DNA of 16,209 bases from ZLKRG08 sp964565165. GTDB taxonomy: Bacteria > Actinomycetota > Actinomycetes > Nanopelagicales > Nanopelagicaceae. The translations under genes were made by a program, and so were the position numbers. Within the stretch, counting starts at the first letter, position 1. Each line of letters opens with the position of its first letter. Shown piece by piece: positions 6,864 through 13,528 of the stretch. The notes under the pieces were generated by a model that was not told the origin of the DNA, ran no database searches, and worked only from the letters and a program-made list of their open reading frames with translations. The stretch covers positions 1-16,209 of the forward strand of contig CAZMDJ010000023.1 of the NCBI GenBank assembly GCA_964565165.1, written 5' to 3'.

Positions 6864-6897
6864 TTATTCACTCAATTCTTGAATTCTGGGTGAATAA
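6864..6897 (+). terminator. Hairpin after the four-helix membrane protein gene
   Basis: The arms TTATTCACTCA (6864-6874) and TGGGTGAATAA (6887-6897) pair over 11 bp with one G-T wobble around a 12-nt AT-rich loop. It begins 12 bp after the stop codon. No T-run follows, so it may be a weak or factor-assisted terminator. Confidence 0.45.
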
Positions 6898-6985
6898 TGC
6901 GAACCTTCAGCAAATACTTTGCTCATAAGTGGCCTAATTACCATCTATTTTCAAGCCTAGATTTCTAACCTACTAAGTATTTAAG

Positions 6986-6991
6986 TAATAT
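6986..6991 (+). promoter_or_regulatory. Candidate -10 element for leaderless kgd
   Basis: TAATAT lies exactly 7 nt before the GTG start of kgd, which would place the transcription start on the start codon. No Shine-Dalgarno is present in the bases before the GTG, which also fits a leaderless message. The -35 region is not recognisable. Confidence 0.5.
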
Positions 6992-6998
6992 CTACCCC

Positions 6999-9900
6999 GT
7001 GACCAACGGCGATCTCGGAGCCAACGAATGGCTCGTAGACGAGATGTTCGAGGCGTATCAAAAAGATCCTAATTCAGTTGATCCTGCTTGGGTTGAGTAC
7101 TTCCGCAAGAACAATATGGTGAGCGGTTCTGCTAATTCAACAAATACAAATTCTTCTAGTGCTCCTGTAGGTAACGCACTCCCAACTGCACCGAATGGTG
7201 GAGTTCCTCCAACACCTAAAGCAGCTACGCCTGCACCAGCACAACCAGTTGTGTCCGCGCCACAGACAGTTAATAACGTGGCAGGGGTTCCGCAGCAAGT
7301 TTCGAACGTCAATGTGCAGTCGGTTGCAACGTCAACACAAGCACCTGCGCCAACTCCTGCAGTGCAACCAGTTTTAAATAATCGTAATAAGCCAGAACCA
7401 ACTCCAGCAGATATGCAGGTAAAGCCTGCGCCTGTAGTTGCAGCGCCAAGTTCTGCACGCATTGAACCGCTTCGTGGAGTTGCAGGTCGCGTTGTGCAAT
7501 CAATGGAAGCTTCGCTAACTGTTCCAACTGCAACAAGTGTTCGCGCAGTTCCGGCAAAATTATTAATTGATAACCGCATCGTGATTAATAATCACTTGAA
7601 GCGCACGCGCGGTGGCAAAGTTTCATTTACACATCTAATTGCATTTGCGATGATCGAAGCGATCAAGCAGATGCCAGAGATGAATGCATTCTTTACTTCA
7701 TTGGATGAGAAGCCTGCAGTTGGCCATCCAGAACATATCAATTTAGGTATCGCGATCGACTTGGCTAAGGAAGATGGTTCACGCCAACTTCTTGTTCCAT
7801 CAATTAAGGGTTGCGAAGCGATGGACTTCGGACAGTTCTGGGCTTCATATGAAGCAACTGTTAAGAAGGCTCGTAACGGTGCGCTAACTGTTGAAGATTT
7901 CGCGGGCACAACTGTTTCGCTTACAAACCCAGGAACTATCGGAACTGTTCATTCTGTGCCACGTTTAGTGCAAGGACAAGGTTTGATTCTTGGCGTTGGC
8001 GCAATGGATTACCCAGCAGAGTTCCAAGGTTCAAGCGAAGAAACCCTTACAAAACTAGGTATTAGCAAAGTTGTCACGCTTACATCTACATACGATCACC
8101 GCATTATTCAGGGTGCAACTTCAGGAGATTTCTTAAAGCGCATTCATGAACTTCTACTTTCTGATTCTTTCTATGATGAAGTATTTAGCGCGCTACGTAT
8201 TCCATATGTACCAATTCGTTGGTCAAAGGATGTAGCCGTTGAAGAAGATACAGTTGCAAAGTCAGAGCGAGTTCTTGAATTAATCAACGCGTATCGCGTT
8301 AGTGGCCACTTAATGGCTGATGTTGATCCACTTGAATTCGTAATGCGTTCGCATCCAGATCTAGATGTTGGATCGCACGGACTTTCATTATGGGATTTGG
8401 ATCGCACCTTCCCTACCGGCGGTTTCGGTGGCAAGCCATTTATGAAGCTCCGTGAGATTCTCGGGATTTTGCGTAATTCATATTGCCGCACTGTTGGAAT
8501 CGAATACATGTACATCGATAATCCAGTTGAGCGCGAATGGATTCAACAGATGGTTGAAGTTGGCGCGCCAAAGCTTCCGAAAGAAGAACAGCTTCATGTA
8601 TTGCGCAAGTTAAATAGCGCGGAAGCTTTTGAAACATTCTTACAAACTAAGTTCGTTGGACAGAAGCGCTTCTCTCTTGAAGGTGGCGAAGCGGTTATTC
8701 CGCTACTTGATGCGCTAATTGGTTCTGCTGCAGATCGCAAACTTGATGAAGTATGTATCGGTATGCCACACCGCGGACGTTTAAATGTTCTGGCAAATAT
8801 CGCAGGTAAACCGCACGGCCAGATCTTCCAGGAATTCGAGGGACATTACCAAGAGAACCAGGTTCAAGGTTCTGGCGATGTTAAGTACCACTTAGGCACT
8901 GAAGGTGTATTCACGGCAGCAAATGGTGCAACTACCAAGATTTATTTAGCGGCCAACCCTTCGCACCTTGAAGCGGTAAACCCAGTATTAGAAGGCATTG
9001 TTCGCGCAAAGCAGGACAAGCTAAATGTGAAGAATGCATACAGCGTTATGCCGATTCTGCTTCATGGCGATGCATCATTTGCTGGCCAAGGTGTAAATAT
9101 GGAGACCTTGCAGATGGGCCAATTAAGTGGCTATCGCACCGGTGGAACAGTTCATATCGTTGTTAATAATCAAGTTGGTTTCACAACTTCGCCACATGCA
9201 TCACGCACTGCTCGTTATTCAACAGATATTGCAAAGATGATTAATGCACCGGTCTTCCATGTAAATGGTGATGATCCTGAAGCATGTGTTCGCGTCGCTC
9301 GTTGGGCATTTGAATATCGCCAGGCATTTAAGAAAGACGTTGTCATTGATTTGGTTTGCTACCGCCGTCGTGGACATAACGAAGGTGACGAACCAAGCTT
9401 CACACAGCCACAGATGTATAAGTTGATTGATGCAAAGCGCACCACACGTACTCTGTATGCTGAAGCCCTTGTTGGTCGTGGCGATATCACTGCTGAAGAG
9501 AACGATCAGATTTCTAAGGAATTCCAAGCTGAACTTGAGGCGATTTACTCTGCAGTTCATAACGTTGAACCAGAATCACCAAATTGGCAGATTCCAACAA
9601 CTGCTGAGCCACAAGATAATCGCACTGCAGTTAGCGCCGATGTAATTTCTAAGATTGCAGCTACTCAAGTTGCAATTCCAGAAGGCTTTACAGTTCACCA
9701 GAAGTTGCTTCCACAGCTACAAAAACGTGTTGAGATGATCAAAGATGGAACCATCGATTGGGGTATGGGAGAGATCCTTACTTACGGTTCTTTATTAATC
9801 GATGGACATCCAGTTCGCATCGCAGGACAAGATGCACGTCGTGGAACATTTAGCCATCGACATGCAGTCGTAATTGATAAAGAAAATGGCAACGAATGGA

Positions 9901-10781
9901 CTCCACTTCGTGCGCTTACAAATTACGAATCTCAATTCTTCGTAGTTGATTCACTGCTTTCTGAATATGCTGCGATGGGCTTTGAGTATGGATACTCAAC
10001 AATTCGCCCAGAAGCGCTAGTGATTTGGGAGGGCCAGTTCGGCGATTTCGCTAACGGTGCGCAGACCATCATCGATGAATTTGTATCTTCAGCGCTGCAG
10101 AAGTGGGGCGAGCGGTCATCGGTAGTTCTCGCACTTCCACATGGTTACGAAGGCCAAGGCCCAGACCACTCTTCAGCTCGTATTGAACGCTACTTACAAC
10201 TTTGCGCAGAGCAGAACATGACAGTTGTTCAACCAACAACTCCGGCTCAGTTCTTCCACTTGATGCGTTGGCACATTAAGAACCCTGCAAAGCGTCCAAT
10301 GGTTTACTTCTCACCTAAGTCGTTACTTCGTTTGAAGGCAGCAACTTCAAAGATTGAGGATTTCACAAATGGCGAGTTCCAGAAAGTTATTGATGATCCA
10401 TCAGTAGTTAATGCATCTCGCGTTATCTTCTGCTCAGGTCGCGTTTACTACGATTTAATTGCAGAGCGTGAGAAGTTGCAAGAAACTTCAACTGCAATTG
10501 TTCGCGTTGAACTGCTATATCCACTACCTGCACAAGAGATGGCTGCGATCGCTGCGAAGCATCCAAACGCTAACTTGCTATGGGTACAAGATGAACCCGC
10601 TAACCAAGGTCCATGGTCATTTATCGCGCTACGTACCTCAGAACAATTTGGTGGTCCAGGATTTGGCGGTCGCACACTTCGTCGCGTTTCACGTCGCGCA
10701 ACTGCTTCTCCTGCAACTGGAAATCATCACCTGCATGAAGATGAGCAAAAAGCTCTGATGCAGGAAGCATTTACACGTTAA
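6999..10781 (+). CDS. kgd: Multifunctional 2-oxoglutarate dehydrogenase E1/E2 (Kgd)
   Basis: Actinobacterial single-chain enzyme combining the E1 thiamine-dependent 2-oxoglutarate dehydrogenase/decarboxylase with an E2-type succinyltransferase domain. 1260 residues, close to mycobacterial Kgd. Residues 1-40 ('ANEWLVDEMFEAYQKDPNSVDPAWVEYF') are the E1 N-terminal segment. About 41-155 is a Pro/Ala/Thr/Gln-rich linker with no lipoyl domain. About 155-395 is the acyltransferase domain with the catalytic DHRIIQG (Asp366-His367). From about 410 onward is E1, with PHRGRLNVLANIAGKP (about 590), GDASFAGQG (690-698, thiamine/metal site), NNQVGFTT and RRRGHNEGDEPSFTQP. It acts in the TCA cycle with a separate lipoylated E2 and E3. 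The GTG start agrees with the family N-terminus. It ends 7 bp from the convergent sodX stop. Confidence 0.97.
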   Translation: MTNGDLGANEWLVDEMFEAYQKDPNSVDPAWVEYFRKNNMVSGSANSTNTNSSSAPVGNALPTAPNGGVPPTPKAATPAPAQPVVSAPQTVNNVAGVPQQVSNVNVQSVATSTQAPAPTPAVQPVLNNRNKPEPTPADMQVKPAPVVAAPSSARIEPLRGVAGRVVQSMEASLTVPTATSVRAVPAKLLIDNRIVINNHLKRTRGGKVSFTHLIAFAMIEAIKQMPEMNAFFTSLDEKPAVGHPEHINLGIAIDLAKEDGSRQLLVPSIKGCEAMDFGQFWASYEATVKKARNGALTVEDFAGTTVSLTNPGTIGTVHSVPRLVQGQGLILGVGAMDYPAEFQGSSEETLTKLGISKVVTLTSTYDHRIIQGATSGDFLKRIHELLLSDSFYDEVFSALRIPYVPIRWSKDVAVEEDTVAKSERVLELINAYRVSGHLMADVDPLEFVMRSHPDLDVGSHGLSLWDLDRTFPTGGFGGKPFMKLREILGILRNSYCRTVGIEYMYIDNPVEREWIQQMVEVGAPKLPKEEQLHVLRKLNSAEAFETFLQTKFVGQKRFSLEGGEAVIPLLDALIGSAADRKLDEVCIGMPHRGRLNVLANIAGKPHGQIFQEFEGHYQENQVQGSGDVKYHLGTEGVFTAANGATTKIYLAANPSHLEAVNPVLEGIVRAKQDKLNVKNAYSVMPILLHGDASFAGQGVNMETLQMGQLSGYRTGGTVHIVVNNQVGFTTSPHASRTARYSTDIAKMINAPVFHVNGDDPEACVRVARWAFEYRQAFKKDVVIDLVCYRRRGHNEGDEPSFTQPQMYKLIDAKRTTRTLYAEALVGRGDITAEENDQISKEFQAELEAIYSAVHNVEPESPNWQIPTTAEPQDNRTAVSADVISKIAATQVAIPEGFTVHQKLLPQLQKRVEMIKDGTIDWGMGEILTYGSLLIDGHPVRIAGQDARRGTFSHRHAVVIDKENGNEWTPLRALTNYESQFFVVDSLLSEYAAMGFEYGYSTIRPEALVIWEGQFGDFANGAQTIIDEFVSSALQKWGERSSVVLALPHGYEGQGPDHSSARIERYLQLCAEQNMTVVQPTTPAQFFHLMRWHIKNPAKRPMVYFSPKSLLRLKAATSKIEDFTNGEFQKVIDDPSVVNASRVIFCSGRVYYDLIAEREKLQETSTAIVRVELLYPLPAQEMAAIAAKHPNANLLWVQDEPANQGPWSFIALRTSEQFGGPGFGGRTLRRVSRRATASPATGNHHLHEDEQKALMQEAFTR

Positions 10782-10788
10782 TTTAGTT

Positions 10789-11103
10789 TTACTTTAACTT
10801 GCGAATAACTTTCGCTTTTACAAATCTACTTGGTACAGCTCCCCAATGGCGCGAATCAATTGATTCCGCTTTGTTATCGCCTTCGACCGAAACCATTCCA
10901 ACTCCTGTATGGCCGCCGATTTCATAACGTGTAACGCGCTTTAACATCAGCTCGCCTTCGCGTTCGATCATTACAACTTCTCCGACATGAATCGGCTGCA
11001 AGTCAGAGCTTCGATACTTAATCAGAATGCGGTCGCCTTTATTGAAGGCAGGTGCCATCGAAGCGCCTGAAACCAGGACGATTTCGAAGCCAAAGATGCG
11101 CAT
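10789..11103 (-). CDS. sodX: NiSOD maturation peptidase SodX (S26 signal peptidase-like)
   Basis: 104 residues with the S26 family catalytic pair: the serine in SGASMAP (Ser15) and the lysine in LKRV (Lys55). The C-terminal box 'GDNKAESIDSRHWGAVP' is also present. The small size, lack of a real N-terminal anchor and divergent position next to sodN identify it as the peptidase that trims the NiSOD propeptide so that the N-terminal His can bind nickel. AGGGG lies five to six bases before the ATG. Function is inferred from family and context; an ordinary small S26 peptidase is the alternative, but the sodN pairing makes that unlikely. Confidence 0.9.
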   Translation of the reverse strand: MRIFGFEIVLVSGASMAPAFNKGDRILIKYRSSDLQPIHVGEVVMIEREGELMLKRVTRYEIGGHTGVGMVSVEGDNKAESIDSRHWGAVPSRFVKAKVIRKLK

Positions 11104-11206
11104 TTTTGCCCCTGCTATCTATTCGAGTAGCCTTATGCACCTAAGCCTACTTAAGCTTTTTAGATAAAAGTTCGAATGGCCTACAAAACAAATACAGGAG
11201 AGAAAA
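11104..11206. promoter_or_regulatory. Divergent sodX/sodN promoter region
   Basis: The 103-bp intergenic region holds a TAGATA hexamer facing each way: 11161-11166 on the plus strand for sodN and 11121-11116 on the minus strand for sodX. Both are candidate -10 elements. No -35 consensus is evident, and I see no obvious Nur/Fur-type palindrome, so nickel regulation is not shown. AGGAGAG at about 11196-11202 is a strong ribosome binding site for sodN. Confidence 0.35.
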
Positions 11207-11581
11207 ATGAAGATTGTAAAAGCACATTGCGATCTACCTTGCGGCGTTTATGACCCAGCACAGGCTCGTATCGAAGCACTTTCTGTAAAGGCTTGCATGG
11301 AGAAGTACGCAGCTTCAAGCGATGCAGACTTCAAGTCACGCGCAATCGCAATCAAGGAAGATCGTTCTCACCAGGTTAAGGAACACCTATGGGTTCTTTG
11401 GACAGATTACTTCAAGCCAAATCACTTTGAAGCATACCCACAGCTACATGCGCTATTTAACGAAGCTACAAAGCTTGCAGGCGCTGCTGGTACAAAGGGA
11501 ACTCAGGATGTTGCAGTTGCAGATAAGTTGATCGCAAAGATTGACGAAATCGCAGAAATTTTCTGGGCAACCAAGAAGTAA
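11207..11581 (+). CDS. sodN: Nickel superoxide dismutase precursor
   Basis: Converts superoxide to oxygen and hydrogen peroxide using a nickel held by the N-terminal hook. 124 residues. After a very short leader MKIVKA comes HCDLPCGVYDPAQARIEA, the nickel hook (His1, Cys2, Cys6 of the mature protein; residues 7, 8 and 12 here). The rest ('IKEDRSHQVKEHLWVLWTDYFKPNHFEAYPQLHALFNEA' and 'IAKIDEIAEIFWATKK') is the four-helix NiSOD fold. The leader is six residues, shorter than the roughly 14-residue Streptomyces propeptide, and there is no upstream in-frame ATG. AGGAGAG is well placed upstream. Cleavage before His7 by the divergently encoded SodX is expected. The stop codon overlaps the start of a palindromic element. 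Confidence 0.97.
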   Translation: MKIVKAHCDLPCGVYDPAQARIEALSVKACMEKYAASSDADFKSRAIAIKEDRSHQVKEHLWVLWTDYFKPNHFEAYPQLHALFNEATKLAGAAGTKGTQDVAVADKLIAKIDEIAEIFWATKK

Positions 11582-11713
11582 AAAGCATTTAGAAACTCCT
11601 CTTCGAAAGCTGATTCTCGAAAAGGCCTGACTCACCCGAACTTTAAGGTCGCACTTAACTTTCCTTCAGAGCTTTTCTCGAATCACTTTCTTTGAGGAGT
11701 TTTTTGCTTTTTA
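11579..11713 (+). ncRNA. Palindromic 3' element, copy B (candidate structured RNA/terminator)
   Basis: About 135 nt directly after, and overlapping, the sodN stop. The outer arms pair: TAAAAAGCA with TGCTTTTTA, AAACTCCTC with GAGGAGTTT, then broken pairing (GAAAG/CTTTC, TGATT/AATCA, GAAAAG/CTTTTC). Inside lies a 59-nt core at 11619-11677: 19 bases, 10 variable, then 30 bases that are identical to a second element at 13382-13440 (opposite strand). Both strands end in T-runs, so it could also serve as a two-way terminator between convergent sodN and the thioesterase gene. No open frame of note. The strand given is that of the upstream gene; whether a separate RNA is made is unknown. Confidence 0.6.
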
Positions 11714-11749
11714 TCTGGTGTCGCGGAAAATTTATGCGATTTATAAGGG

Positions 11750-12178
11750 TTACTTAGCTTCAAAAAGCGATTGTGCTGCGGTGCGCGCTAAGAAAGTTAC
11801 GCGATCCACAATCTGTCGGCGCTGAGTTGCTTGTGCAACTAGACGTTCACCTTCGTAAATTTCCACATTGAAATCAACATCGTAACCGTTCTGTGCAATG
11901 CATTGCGCACTTGCTTGAAGTTCTGCGCCGATTGCTGCGCTAGTTACGAAATTTAAATTCATGCCGGTGGCGATTGTTGAGATTCCGGTTTCGAAGAATT
12001 CGTTGATTGCGGCGATTGCAGCTGATTCCATTAACGAAACTAAAACTGAATTATTAACTACAGTTAAATCACCGATGCCATTTGCAGCAGCGGTATCGCC
12101 TGGGCGAACCACCATTGATGAGAATCCGAGCGCGCCAATGAAGCCTTCAGGCATTTCATTAATTTGGGCAGTGCTCAC
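11750..12178 (-). CDS. Hot-dog fold thioesterase (FlK-like)
   Basis: 142 residues. The pattern 'NSVLVSLMESAAIAAINEFFETGISTIATGMNLNFVTSAAIGAELQASAQ' followed by 'DVDFNVEIYEGERLVAQATQRRQIV' matches single-domain hot-dog thioesterases related to fluoroacetyl-CoA thioesterase. Glu51 in 'LMESAA' is at the usual active-site helix position. Substrate is unknown; acyl-CoA hydrolysis is the family role. It starts with GTG at 12178, 14 bp after the rsrA stop, so it is the third gene of the sigR operon, which hints at a thiol or CoA stress role. An ATG at 12154 is an alternative start. Confidence 0.8.
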   Translation of the reverse strand: MSTAQINEMPEGFIGALGFSSMVVRPGDTAAANGIGDLTVVNNSVLVSLMESAAIAAINEFFETGISTIATGMNLNFVTSAAIGAELQASAQCIAQNGYDVDFNVEIYEGERLVAQATQRRQIVDRVTFLARTAAQSLFEAK

Positions 12179-12192
12179 GCCCCATTTATAAC

Positions 12193-12606
12193 TTAGTTTT
12201 CGTCTAGATCGTGGAATTCTTGCGTTGATTCAATATGAATTTCGCGTTGTGTTACTTGGCCAAATTCATCGATTTCAATTGAGACTTGGCTCATTCGAAA
12301 TTCCGTAATGATTTGCGGTGCTGATTGTTGGAACATCGCAGCTTGAAGTTGCTGATGAATTGAATCAATGAGTGATTCTGGAGCCTTTTCGTTGCAAGAT
12401 CGCTTCAGAAGCGAACGCATAAGTTCATGGACCATCTTTTCGGCTTCGACTTCGAGCTTGCAAGGAGCGCAACGATCAAGGTGGCGATCGACAGATACTG
12501 GATCGATGTTATTTACTTCGAAGAATTCTGGACCGTCGACCAAGAGCAGAAGTGCGTGCTTGACCTGATCACATGGCATTTCTAAACCGTTATTTGAATT
12601 AGTCAT
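12193..12606 (-). CDS. rsrA: Thiol-sensing anti-sigma factor (RsrA/mycothiol-system type)
   Basis: Zinc-binding anti-sigma factor that sequesters SigR and releases it when its cysteines are oxidised. 137 residues. The ZAS motif is HLDRCAPC (His42, Cys46, Cys49), and Cys12 ('MPCDQ') corresponds to the additional N-terminal Cys of RsrA. 'MRSLLKRSCNEKAPESL' carries the later cysteine (Cys71). The family is usually about 100 residues; here a C-terminal tail of about 40 residues ('EFRMSQVSIEIDEFGQVTQREIHIES...') is added. The ATG at 12606 overlaps the sigR stop by one base (TGATG), and a GTG at 12609 overlaps by four; AAGGG lies upstream. Translational coupling to sigR is clear. Confidence 0.92.
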   Translation of the reverse strand: MTNSNNGLEMPCDQVKHALLLLVDGPEFFEVNNIDPVSVDRHLDRCAPCKLEVEAEKMVHELMRSLLKRSCNEKAPESLIDSIHQQLQAAMFQQSAPQIITEFRMSQVSIEIDEFGQVTQREIHIESTQEFHDLDEN

Positions 12607-13292
12607 CACTCACCGCCCTTCACATATCCGTTTTCACGGGCATAGTCGGTTAATTTTTCGCGAAGCTGCTTACGGCCACGGTGAAGACGTGACATCACAG
12701 TGCCCGCAGGAACGCCAACGATTCCAGCGATTTCCTTGTAAGAGAAACCTTCAACGTCAGCGAGATAAACAGCCATGCGGAACTCTTCTGGAATTTCTTG
12801 TAGAGCGCGTTTGATATCTGAATCAGGTAGCGCCTCAAGTGCAGAAACCTCTGCAGACTTTCCTTGATCAGGTGTATGCGAAGCTGCTTTATGTAACTGC
12901 CAATCTTCAACTTCTGCATCTGCAGTTAATTGTGGCTGGCGCTGCGCCTTGCGATAGTTATTAATAAAAGTTGTTTGTAATACGCGATAGAGCCACGCTC
13001 TTAAATTGGTGCCTTCTTCGAATTGGTGAAACGAAGCAAATGCCTTTAAGTAAGTGTCCTGCACTAAATCTTTGGCATCTTCAGGGTTCTTTGTGTAGCG
13101 CATCGCTGCTGCATAAAGTTGATCAGCAAATTGCATGGCATCGCGCTCGAATCGCGCATTGCGATCCGACGGGGACTCTTTAACCAGTTCCTTGGATGCC
13201 ATTTGGCCCAAGACTACAGGCAGGGCTTCGAGCACGCTCTTTGCAACCTTTTTGCGTGAACGTGCGAGCTTATTGCCCTTTTCGGTGACCAT
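12606..13292 (-). CDS. sigR: ECF sigma factor SigR (thiol/disulfide stress)
   Basis: Group IV sigma factor of the SigR/SigH family, 228 residues. Region 2 is 'FERDAMQFADQLYAAAMRYTKNPEDAKDLVQDTYLKAFASFHQFEEGTNLRAWLYRVLQTTFINNYRK'. Region 4 is 'LQEIPEEFRMAVYLADVEGFSYKEIAGIVGVPAGTVMSRLHRGRKQLREKL'. It directs transcription of redox-repair genes when RsrA is oxidised. The ATG at 13292 lies 10 bases past the GTT -10 of an exact SigR promoter. This form has about 30 basic residues ahead of a second ATG at 13202. In Streptomyces an N-terminally extended SigR is known, so both forms may exist. The operon continues with rsrA and a thioesterase gene. Confidence 0.95.
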   Translation of the reverse strand: MVTEKGNKLARSRKKVAKSVLEALPVVLGQMASKELVKESPSDRNARFERDAMQFADQLYAAAMRYTKNPEDAKDLVQDTYLKAFASFHQFEEGTNLRAWLYRVLQTTFINNYRKAQRQPQLTADAEVEDWQLHKAASHTPDQGKSAEVSALEALPDSDIKRALQEIPEEFRMAVYLADVEGFSYKEIAGIVGVPAGTVMSRLHRGRKQLREKLTDYARENGYVKGGE

Positions 13293-13302
13293 TGCCTATA
13301 AG

Positions 13303-13328
13303 AACCCGATTACCTGTTCAACTATTCC
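13303..13328 (-). promoter_or_regulatory. SigR-type promoter of sigR (autoregulation)
   Basis: On the minus strand GGAAT (13328-13324) is followed by exactly 18 bases and then GTT (13305-13303), a perfect match to the published SigR/SigH consensus GGAAT-N18-GTT. The expected start site is within a few bases of the sigR ATG at 13292, so the message has little or no leader. Positive autoregulation is the known behaviour of this sigma family. Confidence 0.88.
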
Positions 13329-13355
13329 CGCAATTAAATACGCCTAAAAGTGATT

Positions 13356-13519
13356 AATTCTGCGTAAGGAAGTGGACTAAGGAAAAGCTCTGAAGGAAAG
13401 TTAAGTGCGACGGAAAGGTCTGGGTGAGTCAGGCCTTTTCCGTGGACAGCTTCCGTAGCGGAATTAATCGCAGCCAACTCTTCAGAGCTTTTCCTTAATT
13501 CACTTTTTTCTACAGAATT
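13356..13519 (-). ncRNA. Palindromic 3' element, copy A (candidate structured RNA)
   Basis: About 164 nt starting 10 bases after the SRAP gene stop and in that gene's orientation. Outer arms pair as AATTCTG/CAGAATT, AAGTG/CACTT and a perfect 18-bp stem (13379-13396 with 13479-13496). The 59-nt core at 13382-13440 repeats copy B: 49 bases in two conserved blocks are identical, and CACTTCCTT outside the core also recurs in B. Relative to B it has roughly 55 extra nt on the 5' side, including a small TTCCG/CGGAA hairpin. The element lies between the SRAP stop and the sigR promoter. A T-run (13504-13509) follows the stem only on the plus strand, so plus-strand transcription cannot be excluded. 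Confidence 0.6.
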
Positions 13520-13528
13520 GCTTGCGCC

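Noticed and set aside
7058..7579. A 173-codon minus-strand open frame rich in Gly, Thr and Ala
   Set aside because: It is the shadow of the Pro/Ala/Thr-rich linker of Kgd; composition alone keeps it open and no family is recognisable.
11579..11713. Integron attC site or gene-cassette boundary, because an imperfect palindrome follows a stop codon and contains ACTTAAC
   Set aside because: In attC sites the ends are conserved and the centre varies; here the centre is conserved and the ends differ. No integrase gene is present and the flanking genes are housekeeping.
12971..13347. Plus-strand open frames of about 70 codons opposite sigR
   Set aside because: They are antisense to a strongly conserved gene, with no ribosome binding site or domain.
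13356..13519. MITE or insertion-sequence remnant
   Set aside because: Terminal repeats differ between the two copies and I saw no clear target-site duplication or transposase fragment.
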